Assembly (NCBI RefSeq): GCF_031764535.1
Contig: NZ_CP134499.1
Span: 4,092,001-4,156,000, forward strand
Source: Pseudomonas sp. SG20056
GTDB lineage: Bacteria; Pseudomonadota; Gammaproteobacteria; Pseudomonadales; Pseudomonadaceae
Direction: 5' to 3'
Length of the DNA stretch: 64,000 bases
Below, in pieces: positions 16,083 to 25,700 of the stretch. Below the pieces are notes generated by a model. The model was not told the origin of the DNA. It saw nothing but the letters and a program-made list of their open reading frames with translations, and searched no databases. Position numbers and translations under genes: made by a program. Position 1 is the first letter of the stretch; every line of letters starts with the position of its first letter.

Positions 16083-17198
16083 ATGGCTGACCTGGCTGGG
16101 GACAAACCGTTCCTGCAATTCACCAACGTCAAGAAGACTTACGACCACAAGAATCTGGTGGTCAAGGATTTCAACCTGGATGTGGCCAAGGGCGAATTTA
16201 TCACCCTGCTCGGCCCTTCCGGCTCGGGTAAAACCACCTGCCTGATGATGCTCGCCGGTTTCGAAGACGTGACCAGCGGCGAGATCCTGATCAACGGCCG
16301 TTCGGTCACCAGCATCGCCCCCTACCAGCGCAATATCGGCATGGTGTTCCAGCAGTACGCACTGTTCCCGCACATGACCCTGCGCGAAAACCTCGCCTAC
16401 CCGCTGAAAATCCGCAAACAGCCCAAAGAGGTAATTCAGGCCAAGGTCGACGAATACCTGTCACTGGTCGAGCTGCTGGATTTCGGCAACCGTTTCCCTG
16501 GCCAGCTCTCCGGTGGTCAACGCCAACGCGTGGCCCTGGCCCGCGCACTGATCTTCGCCCCCGATATCGTCCTGATGGACGAACCCCTCGGCGCGCTGGA
16601 CAAGAAGCTGCGCGAGCAGATGCAGTTCGAGATCAAGCGCCTGCACGAGCAGCTCGGCTTTACCGTGATCTACGTGACCCACGACCAGACCGAAGCGCTG
16701 ACCATGAGCGACCGCATCGCCGTGTTCAATAACGGCATTGTCCAGCAGTGCGCGCCGCCCCATGTGCTTTACGAGCGCCCGGCCAACCTGTTCGTCGCCG
16801 ACTTTATCGGCGAGAGCAACAAGCTCAAGGGCGTGATCGAAAGTGTCGGCGAGGACAACGTGCAGGTGCGTTTGGAGGATGGCGGCCTGGTCAGCACCCT
16901 GAAAGCCAACTGCACCGAAATCGGCCAGCCCACCACCGTGTCCATTCGCCCGGAAAAGCTCAGCTTTACCGAACGCCTCGGCAGCACCGGCAATCAGGTG
17001 ATGGCGCGCTTCGTCACCCGGCATTACGTCGGCGAATACATCCGCTACCACTTCGAGACCGCTGACGGCACCGAGTTGGTGGTGAAGAACATGAATGACA
17101 GCAGCGCCCCGCAACTCAGTGCCAAGGAAGAAGTAGCCCTTGCCTGGCTGCCGCAAGACAGCCAGGCACTGGATCGCCCAGTCGTCACCCCAACCTGA
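16083..17198 (+). CDS. Polyamine ABC transporter ATP-binding protein
   Basis: The 371-residue ATPase has Walker A GPSGSGKTTC, signature LSGGQRQRVALARAL, Walker B VLMDEPLGALD and the switch His in THDQTEAL. A C-terminal TOBE regulatory domain follows residue 250. It powers import of spermidine/putrescine with the three genes downstream. The ATG at 16083 follows GGGGAGGGGT; upstream in-frame starts are less likely. Expression is probably RpoN-dependent. Confidence 0.92.
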   Translation: MADLAGDKPFLQFTNVKKTYDHKNLVVKDFNLDVAKGEFITLLGPSGSGKTTCLMMLAGFEDVTSGEILINGRSVTSIAPYQRNIGMVFQQYALFPHMTLRENLAYPLKIRKQPKEVIQAKVDEYLSLVELLDFGNRFPGQLSGGQRQRVALARALIFAPDIVLMDEPLGALDKKLREQMQFEIKRLHEQLGFTVIYVTHDQTEALTMSDRIAVFNNGIVQQCAPPHVLYERPANLFVADFIGESNKLKGVIESVGEDNVQVRLEDGGLVSTLKANCTEIGQPTTVSIRPEKLSFTERLGSTGNQVMARFVTRHYVGEYIRYHFETADGTELVVKNMNDSSAPQLSAKEEVALAWLPQDSQALDRPVVTPT

Positions 17199-17235
17199 CC
17201 CTCATAACTAGAAGCAGAAGCAATGGAGCACAGCA

Positions 17236-18309
17236 ATGGCTAGAACACTGACCACCCGCTTTTCCACCTTCGCCCTTGCCGCCGCCCTGGGCACGGCAAG
17301 TTTTGCCGCCAGCGCCGAGGAAACCCTGACCGTGGTGTCATGGGGCGGTTCCTACGGTGCAGCCCAGCAGAAACACGTGATTGACCCGTTTATGAAAGAC
17401 ACCGGCAACAAGGTGTTGTTCGAGGACTACACCGGTGGCGTAGCCGAGATCAAAGCCCAGGTCGAGTCCGGCAATATTCAGTGGGACGTGGTCGACTTCG
17501 AAGTGATCGACCTTGAACGCGCCTGCTCCGAAGGCCTGCTGGAAAGCATCCCGCGTGACATCCTGCCGCCAGGCGTGGACGGCGTACCCGCCGAGAAGGA
17601 CTTTATCCCCGAAGCACTGGCCAGTGAGTGCGCAGTCGGCAACATCGTCTGGTCGGTGGTGTTCGCTTACAACGAGAAAACCATCGGCGGCACCAAGGCC
17701 GCGAGCATCGCCGACTTCTTCGACACCAGCAAAATCCCTGGCAAGCGCGCCATGCGCAAACGGCCGCAGGTGAACATGGAGTGGGCCTTGCTGGCTGACG
17801 GCGTGCCGCCGGGCGAAGTCTATGACGTGCTGTCGACCCCAGAAGGCCAGGCCCGAGCCTTCGCCAAGCTGGACACCATCAAGAAGGACATCGTCTGGTT
17901 CGACTCCTGGTCGCAGGCGCCACAGCTGCTCAACGATGGTGGCGCGGTGCTGGTGCAGTCGGCTAACGGCCGTTTCTATGACGCCATCCGCCAGGAGAAA
18001 AAACCCTTCGTCATCGTCTGGGACGGCCACGTCTACGACCTCGATGCCTGGGCCATCGTCAAAGGCTCGCCGAAAAAGGACCTGGCACTGAAATTCATTG
18101 CCTACGCCACTGGCTCCACCCCGCTGGCCGGCATGCCTGACGTGGCCTACGGCCCGACGCGCAAATCCTCCATGCCACTGGCTGACCAGACCGCCGCACC
18201 GCACCTGCCAACCGCTCACCTGAGCAAAGGCATCCAGGCCGGTTCGGACTTTTGGGCTGACTACGGCGAATCCCTCGGTGAGAAATTCAACGAGTGGCTG
18301 TTGAAGTAA
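17236..18309 (+). CDS. Periplasmic polyamine-binding protein (PotD/PotF family)
   Basis: At 357 residues it has a signal peptide ending ASFAASA before EETLTVVSWGGSYG. SBP family 1/PotD-like features include VVDFEVIDLERACSEGLLE and the ligand-pocket segment FAYNEKTIGG. It delivers putrescine, spermidine or a related amine to the permeases. GGAG lies 9 bases before the ATG. A hairpin after the stop may protect its mRNA. Confidence 0.9.
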   Translation: MARTLTTRFSTFALAAALGTASFAASAEETLTVVSWGGSYGAAQQKHVIDPFMKDTGNKVLFEDYTGGVAEIKAQVESGNIQWDVVDFEVIDLERACSEGLLESIPRDILPPGVDGVPAEKDFIPEALASECAVGNIVWSVVFAYNEKTIGGTKAASIADFFDTSKIPGKRAMRKRPQVNMEWALLADGVPPGEVYDVLSTPEGQARAFAKLDTIKKDIVWFDSWSQAPQLLNDGGAVLVQSANGRFYDAIRQEKKPFVIVWDGHVYDLDAWAIVKGSPKKDLALKFIAYATGSTPLAGMPDVAYGPTRKSSMPLADQTAAPHLPTAHLSKGIQAGSDFWADYGESLGEKFNEWLLK

Positions 18310-18319
18310 CCCGCTATGG

Positions 18320-18341
18320 CCCCTCTTCTGCGGGAGAGGGG
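18320..18341 (+). promoter_or_regulatory. Intra-operon hairpin after the binding-protein gene
   Basis: CCCCTCT / AGAGGGG with an 8-base loop lies between the binding-protein stop and the first permease gene. Such hairpins often stabilise the upstream mRNA so that the binding protein is made in excess over the permeases. It lies over the sequence following an ATG at 18316, which argues against that start for the permease. Confidence 0.5.
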
Positions 18342-18363
18342 TCAGGATTTTCGGAGTAACGCC

Positions 18364-19596
18364 TTGTCCTCCCTCACGTCTACCGAAGCCAGCCAAGCCT
18401 CCAGCGCTCGCAACAAGAAACGCCTCACCGCCTTTCTGTTTGTCGTACCGCTGCTGGTGTTTATCCTGCTGACCTTCGTCGCACCGATTGCCAGCATGCT
18501 CTGGCGCAGCGTCCATCACCCGACGGTGGCCGCCCTGATTCCGCTGACCCTGCACGAGCTACAACGCTGGGACGGCAAAGCGATTCCTGATGATAAAACC
18601 CTGAGCGTGTTCGCCCAGGAGCTGCATAGCCTGGCCAAAGAGCGCCAGTCCGGCAAATTGGCCGAAGAGTTCAACCGTGCCTCGGCGGGCATGTCCAGCG
18701 TGGTCAAGTCCAGCGCACGCAAACTCGGCCGGCTGCAAGGCGAACAACTGCAGCAGCAGGGGGCCGAGGTCCTGCTCAAGTCGCACCGTAACTGGAGCAA
18801 GCCGGAAATCTGGTACGCCATCCAGCGCGCGGGCAAGCCTTACACCTATGACTACTACCTGACTGCACTCGACCTGGAACTGCATCCCGAGCAGGGTATT
18901 CAGGTACGCGAAGACACACAGATCTACCTGCAGCTGTACAGCAAGACCCTGACTATGGCGCTGGTCATCACCCTCTTCTGCGCGTTGCTCGGCTACCCAC
19001 TGGCCTACTACCTGGCCGGTCTGCCGGAGAACCGCGCCAACCTACTATTGGTACTGGTGCTGCTGCCGTTCTGGACCTCGCTGCTGGTACGTACCACGGC
19101 CTGGATCGCCCTGCTGCAGACCAACGGCGTGATCAACTCCTTTCTGCTTGGCACCGGCCTCATCGGCCAACCCATCGAGATGCTCTACACCTCGTTTGCC
19201 ACCGTAGTGGCGATGACCCATATCTTGCTGCCGTTCATGATTCTGCCGCTGTACAGCGTGATGCGCGGGATTGACCCCTGCTATCTGCGCGCGGCGCTGT
19301 CACTGGGTGCACGACCGATTCCAGCCTTTGCCCGCATCTACTTCCCGATGACCCTACCGGGCCTGAGTGCCGGCGCGCTGCTGGTGTTTATCATCTCGGT
19401 TGGCTACTACATCACCCCGGCACTGGTCGGTGGTACCGATGGGCAGATGATCAGCAACATCATCGCCTTCCATATGCAGCGCTCGAACAACTGGGAACTG
19501 GCTGCCGCGCTGGGCTCCCTGCTGCTCGGCCTGATCCTGCTGCTGTACTGGCTGTACGACCGTTTTGTCGGCGCCAGCAATATCAAACTGGGCTAA
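18364..19596 (+). CDS. Polyamine ABC transporter permease 1 (PotB/PotH type)
   Basis: The 410-residue protein has one N-terminal membrane helix, an unusually long soluble insertion of about 130 residues (roughly 40-170) and five further helices with the EAA-type loop (LRAALSLGARPIPAFARIYFP). TTG at 18364 with CGGAG eight bases upstream is the likely start; an ATG at 18316 sits before the hairpin. It forms the membrane channel with permease 2. Confidence 0.87.
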   Translation: MSSLTSTEASQASSARNKKRLTAFLFVVPLLVFILLTFVAPIASMLWRSVHHPTVAALIPLTLHELQRWDGKAIPDDKTLSVFAQELHSLAKERQSGKLAEEFNRASAGMSSVVKSSARKLGRLQGEQLQQQGAEVLLKSHRNWSKPEIWYAIQRAGKPYTYDYYLTALDLELHPEQGIQVREDTQIYLQLYSKTLTMALVITLFCALLGYPLAYYLAGLPENRANLLLVLVLLPFWTSLLVRTTAWIALLQTNGVINSFLLGTGLIGQPIEMLYTSFATVVAMTHILLPFMILPLYSVMRGIDPCYLRAALSLGARPIPAFARIYFPMTLPGLSAGALLVFIISVGYYITPALVGGTDGQMISNIIAFHMQRSNNWELAAALGSLLLGLILLLYWLYDRFVGASNIKLG

Positions 19597-19606
19597 GGAA
19601 CTGACC

Positions 19607-20461
19607 ATGAAGATTCCCGCCTACTACGGCTTCTGGCATCACCTCGGCGCCTGGTTACTGAAGACCAGCTCCTGGCTGGTGCTGCTGTTTCTGATTCTGC
19701 CGATCCTGGTGATCATCCCGCTGTCGTTCAACGTCGAGCCGTTCTTCAGCTTTACCGAAGGCATGCTCACCCTGCAGCCCGAGGCTTATTCGCTGCGCTG
19801 GTACACGGCCCTCTTCAACGATGACAAATGGCTGCTGGCAATCAAGAACAGCTTTCTGATTGGCATCTTCGCCACCCTGATCGCCACTGTACTGGGCACC
19901 TGCGCGGCAGTAGGGCTGGCGCGTGACGACATGCCGATGCGCCGGCTGATCACCGCCCTGCTGCTGTCACCAATGATCGTGCCGCTGATCATCACCGCCG
20001 CCGGGATGTTCTTCTTCTATTCGGATCTGGGCCTGGCCGGCAACTACCTCGGGGTGATCATCGCCCACGCCGCACTGGGCACACCGTTTGTGATCATCAC
20101 CGTCACCGCTACCCTCACCGGCTTCGACTACAGCCTGGCGCGCGCGGCGCTGAACCTGGGCGCTACGCCGCTGCGGGTGTTCTTCGACATCATCATGCCG
20201 CTGATCCGCCCGGGCGTAATTTCCGGCGCACTGTTCGCCTTTATCACCTCATTCGACGAGGTGGTGGTGATCCTGTTTATGGCCGGCCCGCAACAACGCA
20301 CCATCCCCCGGCAGATGTTCTCGGGCCTGCGCGAGCAGATCAACCCAAGCATCCTGGCCATCGCCACCCTGCTGATTCTGGTGTCCATCGCCCTGTTGGT
20401 GACCATCGAACTGCTGCGCCGCCGCGCCGAACGCATGCGCGGCATCGAACAGATCAGCTAA
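19607..20461 (+). CDS. Polyamine ABC transporter permease 2 (PotC/PotI type)
   Basis: The 284-residue protein has six predicted helices and the EAA loop ARAALNLGATPLRVFFDIIM. It starts 10 bases after permease 1, with GGAA before the ATG. It is the last gene of the transporter operon and is followed by a GC-rich hairpin. Confidence 0.9.
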   Translation: MKIPAYYGFWHHLGAWLLKTSSWLVLLFLILPILVIIPLSFNVEPFFSFTEGMLTLQPEAYSLRWYTALFNDDKWLLAIKNSFLIGIFATLIATVLGTCAAVGLARDDMPMRRLITALLLSPMIVPLIITAAGMFFFYSDLGLAGNYLGVIIAHAALGTPFVIITVTATLTGFDYSLARAALNLGATPLRVFFDIIMPLIRPGVISGALFAFITSFDEVVVILFMAGPQQRTIPRQMFSGLREQINPSILAIATLLILVSIALLVTIELLRRRAERMRGIEQIS

Positions 20462-20465
20462 CGCA

Positions 20466-20506
20466 CCGGCCGAACCGCGCTCGCCACTGAGCGCGCCGGC
20501 CTTCCT
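20466..20506 (+). terminator. Terminator of the polyamine operon
   Basis: Inner stem CGCGCTC / GAGCGCG (20476-20482, 20489-20495) is flanked by GGCC / GGCC arms and followed by TTCCTT. Confidence 0.6.
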
Positions 20507-20741
20507 TGCGAACGCGCCAAGGGATTAGAATCGGCGCTCTCCTGCCCTATCCAGGCGGACCTTGTAGCCCAGCCACGCCAGCGCCCACCCCGCGCCAGGC
20601 AGCGCCCCGGCCCGACAAATGCGCACTTGCGTTTGCCTTGGGCCTGAACCCGGCTCAACATACGCATCAACAGCCCGTTGCCCGCACAGCGTTATCGCCT
20701 GTGCACGCGTGACCTGAATAGCCTTTGCAGGATTTATCGCC

Positions 20742-22589
20742 ATGCCTGACTACCGCTCGAAGACCTCCACCCACGGCCGCAATATGGCCGGCGCTCGCGC
20801 CTTGTGGCGTGCCACCGGGATGAAGGACGAAGACTTCAAGAAGCCGATCATCGCCATCGCCAACTCCTTCACCCAGTTCGTGCCCGGCCACGTGCACCTG
20901 AAGGACATGGGCCAGCTGGTCGCCCGCGAGATCGAAAAACACGGCGGCGTGGCCAAGGAATTCAACACCATCGCGGTCGACGACGGCATCGCCATGGGTC
21001 ACGACGGCATGCTCTATTCGCTGCCAAGCCGCGAGATCATCGCCGACTCCGTCGAGTACATGGTCAACGCCCACTGCGCCGACGCCATCGTCTGCATCAG
21101 TAACTGCGACAAGATCACCCCCGGCATGTTGCTGGCATCGCTGCGCCTGAACATCCCGGTGATTTTCGTGTCCGGCGGCCCAATGGAAGCGGGCAAGACC
21201 AAGCTGGCCAGCCACGGTCTGGACCTGGTCGACGCCATGGTGATCGCCGCCGACGACACGGCCAGTGACGAAAAAGTTGCCGAATATGAGCGCAGCGCCT
21301 GCCCGACTTGCGGCAGCTGCTCCGGCATGTTTACCGCCAACTCGATGAACTGCCTGATGGAAGCCCTGGGGCTGGCCCTGCCGGGCAACGGTTCGACCCT
21401 GGCCACCCACAGCGACCGCGAACAGCTGTTCCTGCAAGCCGGCCGCACCGCCGTCGAGCTGTGCAAGCGCTACTACGGTGAAGGTGACGCGTCGGTGCTG
21501 CCGCGCAACATCGCCAACTTCAAGGCGTTCGAGAACGCCATGACCCTGGACATCGCCATGGGTGGTTCAACCAACACCATCCTCCACCTGCTGGCCGCAG
21601 CGCAGGAAGGTGAAGTCGATTTCGACCTGCGCGATATCGACCGTCTGTCGCGCAAAGTACCGCAGCTGTGCAAAGTCGCGCCGAACATCCAGAAGTACCA
21701 CATGGAAGACGTGCACCGCGCCGGCGGCATCTTCAGCATCCTCGGTTCGCTGGCCCGTGGCGGCCTGCTGCACACTGACCTGCCGACCGTACACAGCAAG
21801 TCCATGGCCGAAGCCATCGCCAAATGGGACATCACCCAGACCGACGATGAAGCCGTGCATACCTTCTTCCGTGCAGGCCCGGCAGGCATTCCGACCCAGA
21901 CCGCGTTCAGCCAGAGCACCCGCTGGGACACCGTGGATGATGACCGTGAAAACGGCTGCATCCGCAGCGTCGAGCATGCGTACTCGCAAGAAGGCGGCCT
22001 GGCCGTGCTCTATGGCAACATCGCTGTTGACGGCTGTGTGGTGAAAACCGCTGGTGTGGATGAGTCCATCCACGTCTTCGAAGGCACCGCGAAAATCTTC
22101 GAGAGCCAGGACAGCGCCGTGCGCGGCATCCTCGCCGACGAAGTGCAGGCTGGTGATATCGTCATCATCCGCTACGAAGGCCCGAAAGGCGGCCCGGGCA
22201 TGCAGGAAATGCTCTACCCGACGTCCTACCTGAAGTCCAAAGGCCTGGGCAAAGCCTGCGCCCTGCTCACTGACGGCCGCTTCTCCGGTGGTACCTCGGG
22301 CCTGTCCATCGGCCACGCCTCGCCTGAAGCCGCAGCAGGTGGTGCCATCGGTCTGGTGCGCGAAGGCGACAAGATCCTGATCAACATCCACGAGCGCAGC
22401 ATCAACCTGCTGGTCAGCGATGAAGAGCTGGCCGCACGCCGCGTGGAACAGGACAAGAAAGGCTGGAAGCCAGTGGAAGTGCGCCCGCGCAAAGTCACCA
22501 CAGCGCTCAAGGCCTACGCCCTGCTCGCCACCAGCGCCGACAAGGGTGCAGTGCGTGACAAGGCCCTGTTGGACAAACTGGTGCCGTAA
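20742..22589 (+). CDS. ilvD: Dihydroxy-acid dehydratase
   Basis: The 615-residue enzyme of branched-chain amino acid synthesis converts 2,3-dihydroxy acids to 2-keto acids for valine, isoleucine and leucine. Iron-sulphur cysteines are visible in CISNCDKITPGM and CPTCGSCSGMFTANSMN. AGGA lies before the ATG. It is monocistronic, closed by a strong terminator. Confidence 0.97.
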   Translation: MPDYRSKTSTHGRNMAGARALWRATGMKDEDFKKPIIAIANSFTQFVPGHVHLKDMGQLVAREIEKHGGVAKEFNTIAVDDGIAMGHDGMLYSLPSREIIADSVEYMVNAHCADAIVCISNCDKITPGMLLASLRLNIPVIFVSGGPMEAGKTKLASHGLDLVDAMVIAADDTASDEKVAEYERSACPTCGSCSGMFTANSMNCLMEALGLALPGNGSTLATHSDREQLFLQAGRTAVELCKRYYGEGDASVLPRNIANFKAFENAMTLDIAMGGSTNTILHLLAAAQEGEVDFDLRDIDRLSRKVPQLCKVAPNIQKYHMEDVHRAGGIFSILGSLARGGLLHTDLPTVHSKSMAEAIAKWDITQTDDEAVHTFFRAGPAGIPTQTAFSQSTRWDTVDDDRENGCIRSVEHAYSQEGGLAVLYGNIAVDGCVVKTAGVDESIHVFEGTAKIFESQDSAVRGILADEVQAGDIVIIRYEGPKGGPGMQEMLYPTSYLKSKGLGKACALLTDGRFSGGTSGLSIGHASPEAAAGGAIGLVREGDKILINIHERSINLLVSDEELAARRVEQDKKGWKPVEVRPRKVTTALKAYALLATSADKGAVRDKALLDKLVP

Positions 22590-22604
22590 TCAACATCAGG
22601 AAAC

Positions 22605-22638
22605 GCAAAAAGCCCGGTCTGGATACCGGGCTTTTTGC
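22605..22638. terminator. Terminator of ilvD
   Basis: A 14-bp perfect stem GCAAAAAGCCCGGT / ACCGGGCTTTTTGC with a 6-base loop works on either strand. It separates ilvD from the NTPase-nuclease gene and covers the region of a spurious upstream start at 22635. Confidence 0.92.
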
Positions 22639-22700
22639 TTTCGGCACAACAGACCCGCGCTGTATCCTGCCAGGCACGCAGGCTTCAAGGACAAGGGACA

Positions 22701-25700
22701 ATGCTGGTAGCCAGACGCGTACAGAAAACCGCTGAGAATCAGGACGAAGAGAGAGAAGAGCTACCACTCAGCGACTTTCGGCATACGCCTGCTTGGGTGC
22801 TGCTCGGTGAGCCGGGTGCAGGCAAGAGCCAAGCCTTGAAGCAAGAGGCTCAAGAAGTCGGTGGCGAGTACGTCACGGTGAGCGAACTTGTAGTAACAAC
22901 ACCTCCGCTGGAGGAGTGGCACGGCAAGACTCTGTTCATCGACGCGCTGGATGAAGCCCGAGCTGCAGGTTCAGAGAGCCTGATTCTGCGTATCCGTCAG
23001 CAGCTACGTCAACTTGGAAAGCCAGCCTTCCGCCTTTCTTGCCGCGCTGCAGACTGGCATAGCTCGACCGATACTAGCGAGCTGCAGAGCATCAGCCCGG
23101 ATAACCAACTGACCGTATTACAGCTATGTCCGCTGAGTGATGACGACATCCAGCAAATCCTGCAACACCAATACAACGTTGCCGAGCCCAAAGTTTTCAT
23201 CGAACAAGCCGAGCAACATGGAATAGCCCCGCTGCTCAGCAACCCGCAGATGCTGGGGCTGATGGCCAGAGCAGTCAGCGGCGGATGCTGGCCGGAAAGC
23301 CGCAGCGAGGTTTATCGACTGGCCTGCGAGAAGCTGGCACAAGAGAGCAACGCCCTCCACCGGCAAGCCAGCGTGGCCAATGCAGTCGATAGCGAAACAT
23401 TGTTGAAGGCTGCAGGGCAGCTATTTGCCGTACAGCTGCTGTCAGGAACGACAGGCATTGCCACCGATCTGAACGCCAGCAATACCGCAAATCCAGAATT
23501 AGATCAGTTCAAACCAGAGATCCCCGCTGCAGCCAGAAAAGCCCTGCAATCTGCTTTGTTCACTCCTGCTCCCGGTCAGGTTGAGCGCCTGGCGCCCTGC
23601 CACCGCAGCGTTGCCGAGTTTCTGGCAGCCAAATGGCTGGCAGACAAGCTGGATCGAGAGAGCCTGCCACACGGCCGATTGCTCAAGCTGCTGCTTGGCT
23701 TTGATGGCGGTGTAGTGGCCGATTTACGCGGCCTGCTCGCTTGGCTGGCCCGGTACAGTACTTCGATACGCACACGACTTATTGACGTCGATCCGCTGGG
23801 TATCGTGCTGTATGGCGATGTCCGTCAATTCAGCGTGACAGACAAGCGCCATCTATTGCAGGCCCTACGGCAACAGGCGGAGCGATTTCCCGGGTTCCGC
23901 TGGAACATCTGGCAGGACATGACCGGATTCCGCGCACTGACCGATTCGGCCTTGATCGAAGACTTCATTTGCATCCTTAAAGCCCCTGAGCGTGATGAGG
24001 CTACCCAGTCCCACATGGACTGTGTGCTGGATATCCTCGAATACGGCCATCCCTATACCGATATGGCGGCCCCACTGCTTGCAGTTATCAAAGATGCATC
24101 GTTTTGGCCAAGACTCCGATATAGCGCACTCAGGGCCTGGCTCAGGATGGCCACTCCTGCAGAGAGCAAAGCCTTGTTGTCACAGATTTGCAGTGGCCAG
24201 GTTGAGGACGAAGATGACGAACTGCTGAGTCGCCTACTGGATCGGCTATATCCGGAGTTTTTGATACCGGACGAACTACTCCAATGCCTTCATCCCCCAA
24301 AGGACACACATCTGATCGGCGGCTATCGGATGTTCTTAGAACATGGATTATCAGAACGAGCGCCAGCAGATCAGTTGCCGGCCCTGCTGGATGGGCTATG
24401 TACGAACAAAGATTATCTTGATGAAGACAGAACCGAGGGGATGATTTCCCGCTCGGTCGATAGGTTGCTTGTTCGTACCCTCACTGAGTTCGGTGAACTC
24501 GCTACAGACGAGCAGCTCTTAAACTGGCTGGGGGTTGGTACTAATAAGCATGGTTACTTCAACAGGGATCATGATTCTCGAACACAAATCCAGCGCTGGC
24601 TCGAACAGCGTCCTGAGAAATACAAGGCCGTGCTTGCGCAATGCATCGAAGCCAATGCACGCGGCAGCAAACATGCCTCCGACCTCCTTTTGCATGATGC
24701 CGCCCCACCAGCAGACATAGGCCTTTGGCATCTCCATCTGGCCGGCATACCAGAGGAAGCGACAGCAAGAATCCATGCTCAGTACGCAACTCACGCCCTA
24801 ATGCAACAGCGTGGTGCCGAGGGTCTATCTCTGGAAGCGCTTGAGGCGTGGGCACGGGACTTTCCAGAACGGGCAGACTGGTTAAACGAAGGACTGGTTT
24901 GCGACCTGGAACGAGTGAGCTGGCGCCTGAAAGACGCAGCAAGTACCCGCGCCTACAGAGAACGGCAAGCCGAAGAGCGTCGCCAACGAACTCAAGAGAT
25001 TACTCCCGAGCTGCCCGCCATTGCTGCCGGCACAGCTTCAGCACACCTGCTGGAACATCTTGTAAGGGTTTGGCTAGATCACTTCTCGGATATCCACGGG
25101 GACACAATTAGCGCGCGCTTTGCCAGTTATAGCGATCTCGGTGATTCCCTCGTGCGGGCAGCCGAGTCGGGCTTCCGTAAATGCTTACACCGCCCTGACC
25201 TGCCCTCGACCACAGAGGTTATCAACCTGAGTCAAGCCGGAAAGCGTTATTACATCAGCCTGCCGTGCCTACTTGGTCTGCAACTGAACTGGGCAGATGC
25301 ACCCGAGCAAGTCGCGGCACTGCCAGATGATCAGGTTGAGCTACTGCTGGTTATCTATCTCTGCACACCGCATTTCGGGCTGGATGGTCTGAGCGACTGG
25401 TGCGCGCAAACCGCACAACAACGCCCCGAATTGTTTTCCCGTGTACTGATTCACCAAGCCACTAGAGCGTTTGCTGCGGGTAATACTTCTGCAGGTATGA
25501 CGCATTTACTGGCCAGAGATGCTACCTATGCGAAGGTCGCTCAGCTGGCTAGCCCGGAATTGCTGCGGCAATTCCCCGAAAACGCCACCGAGCAACAGCT
25601 CCACGACCTTCGGCAACTAATGAGAGCAACTCTAGAGACAGCGCCTGAACGCCTTGCTGCACTGGCTCTAAATAAGCTGAACTCGCCACAACTCAATACT

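Noticed and set aside
22635..22700. Upstream start for the NACHT-like gene
   Set aside because: It lies on the 3' arm of the ilvD terminator and has no ribosome-binding site; the ATG at 22701 has AAGGGACA before it.
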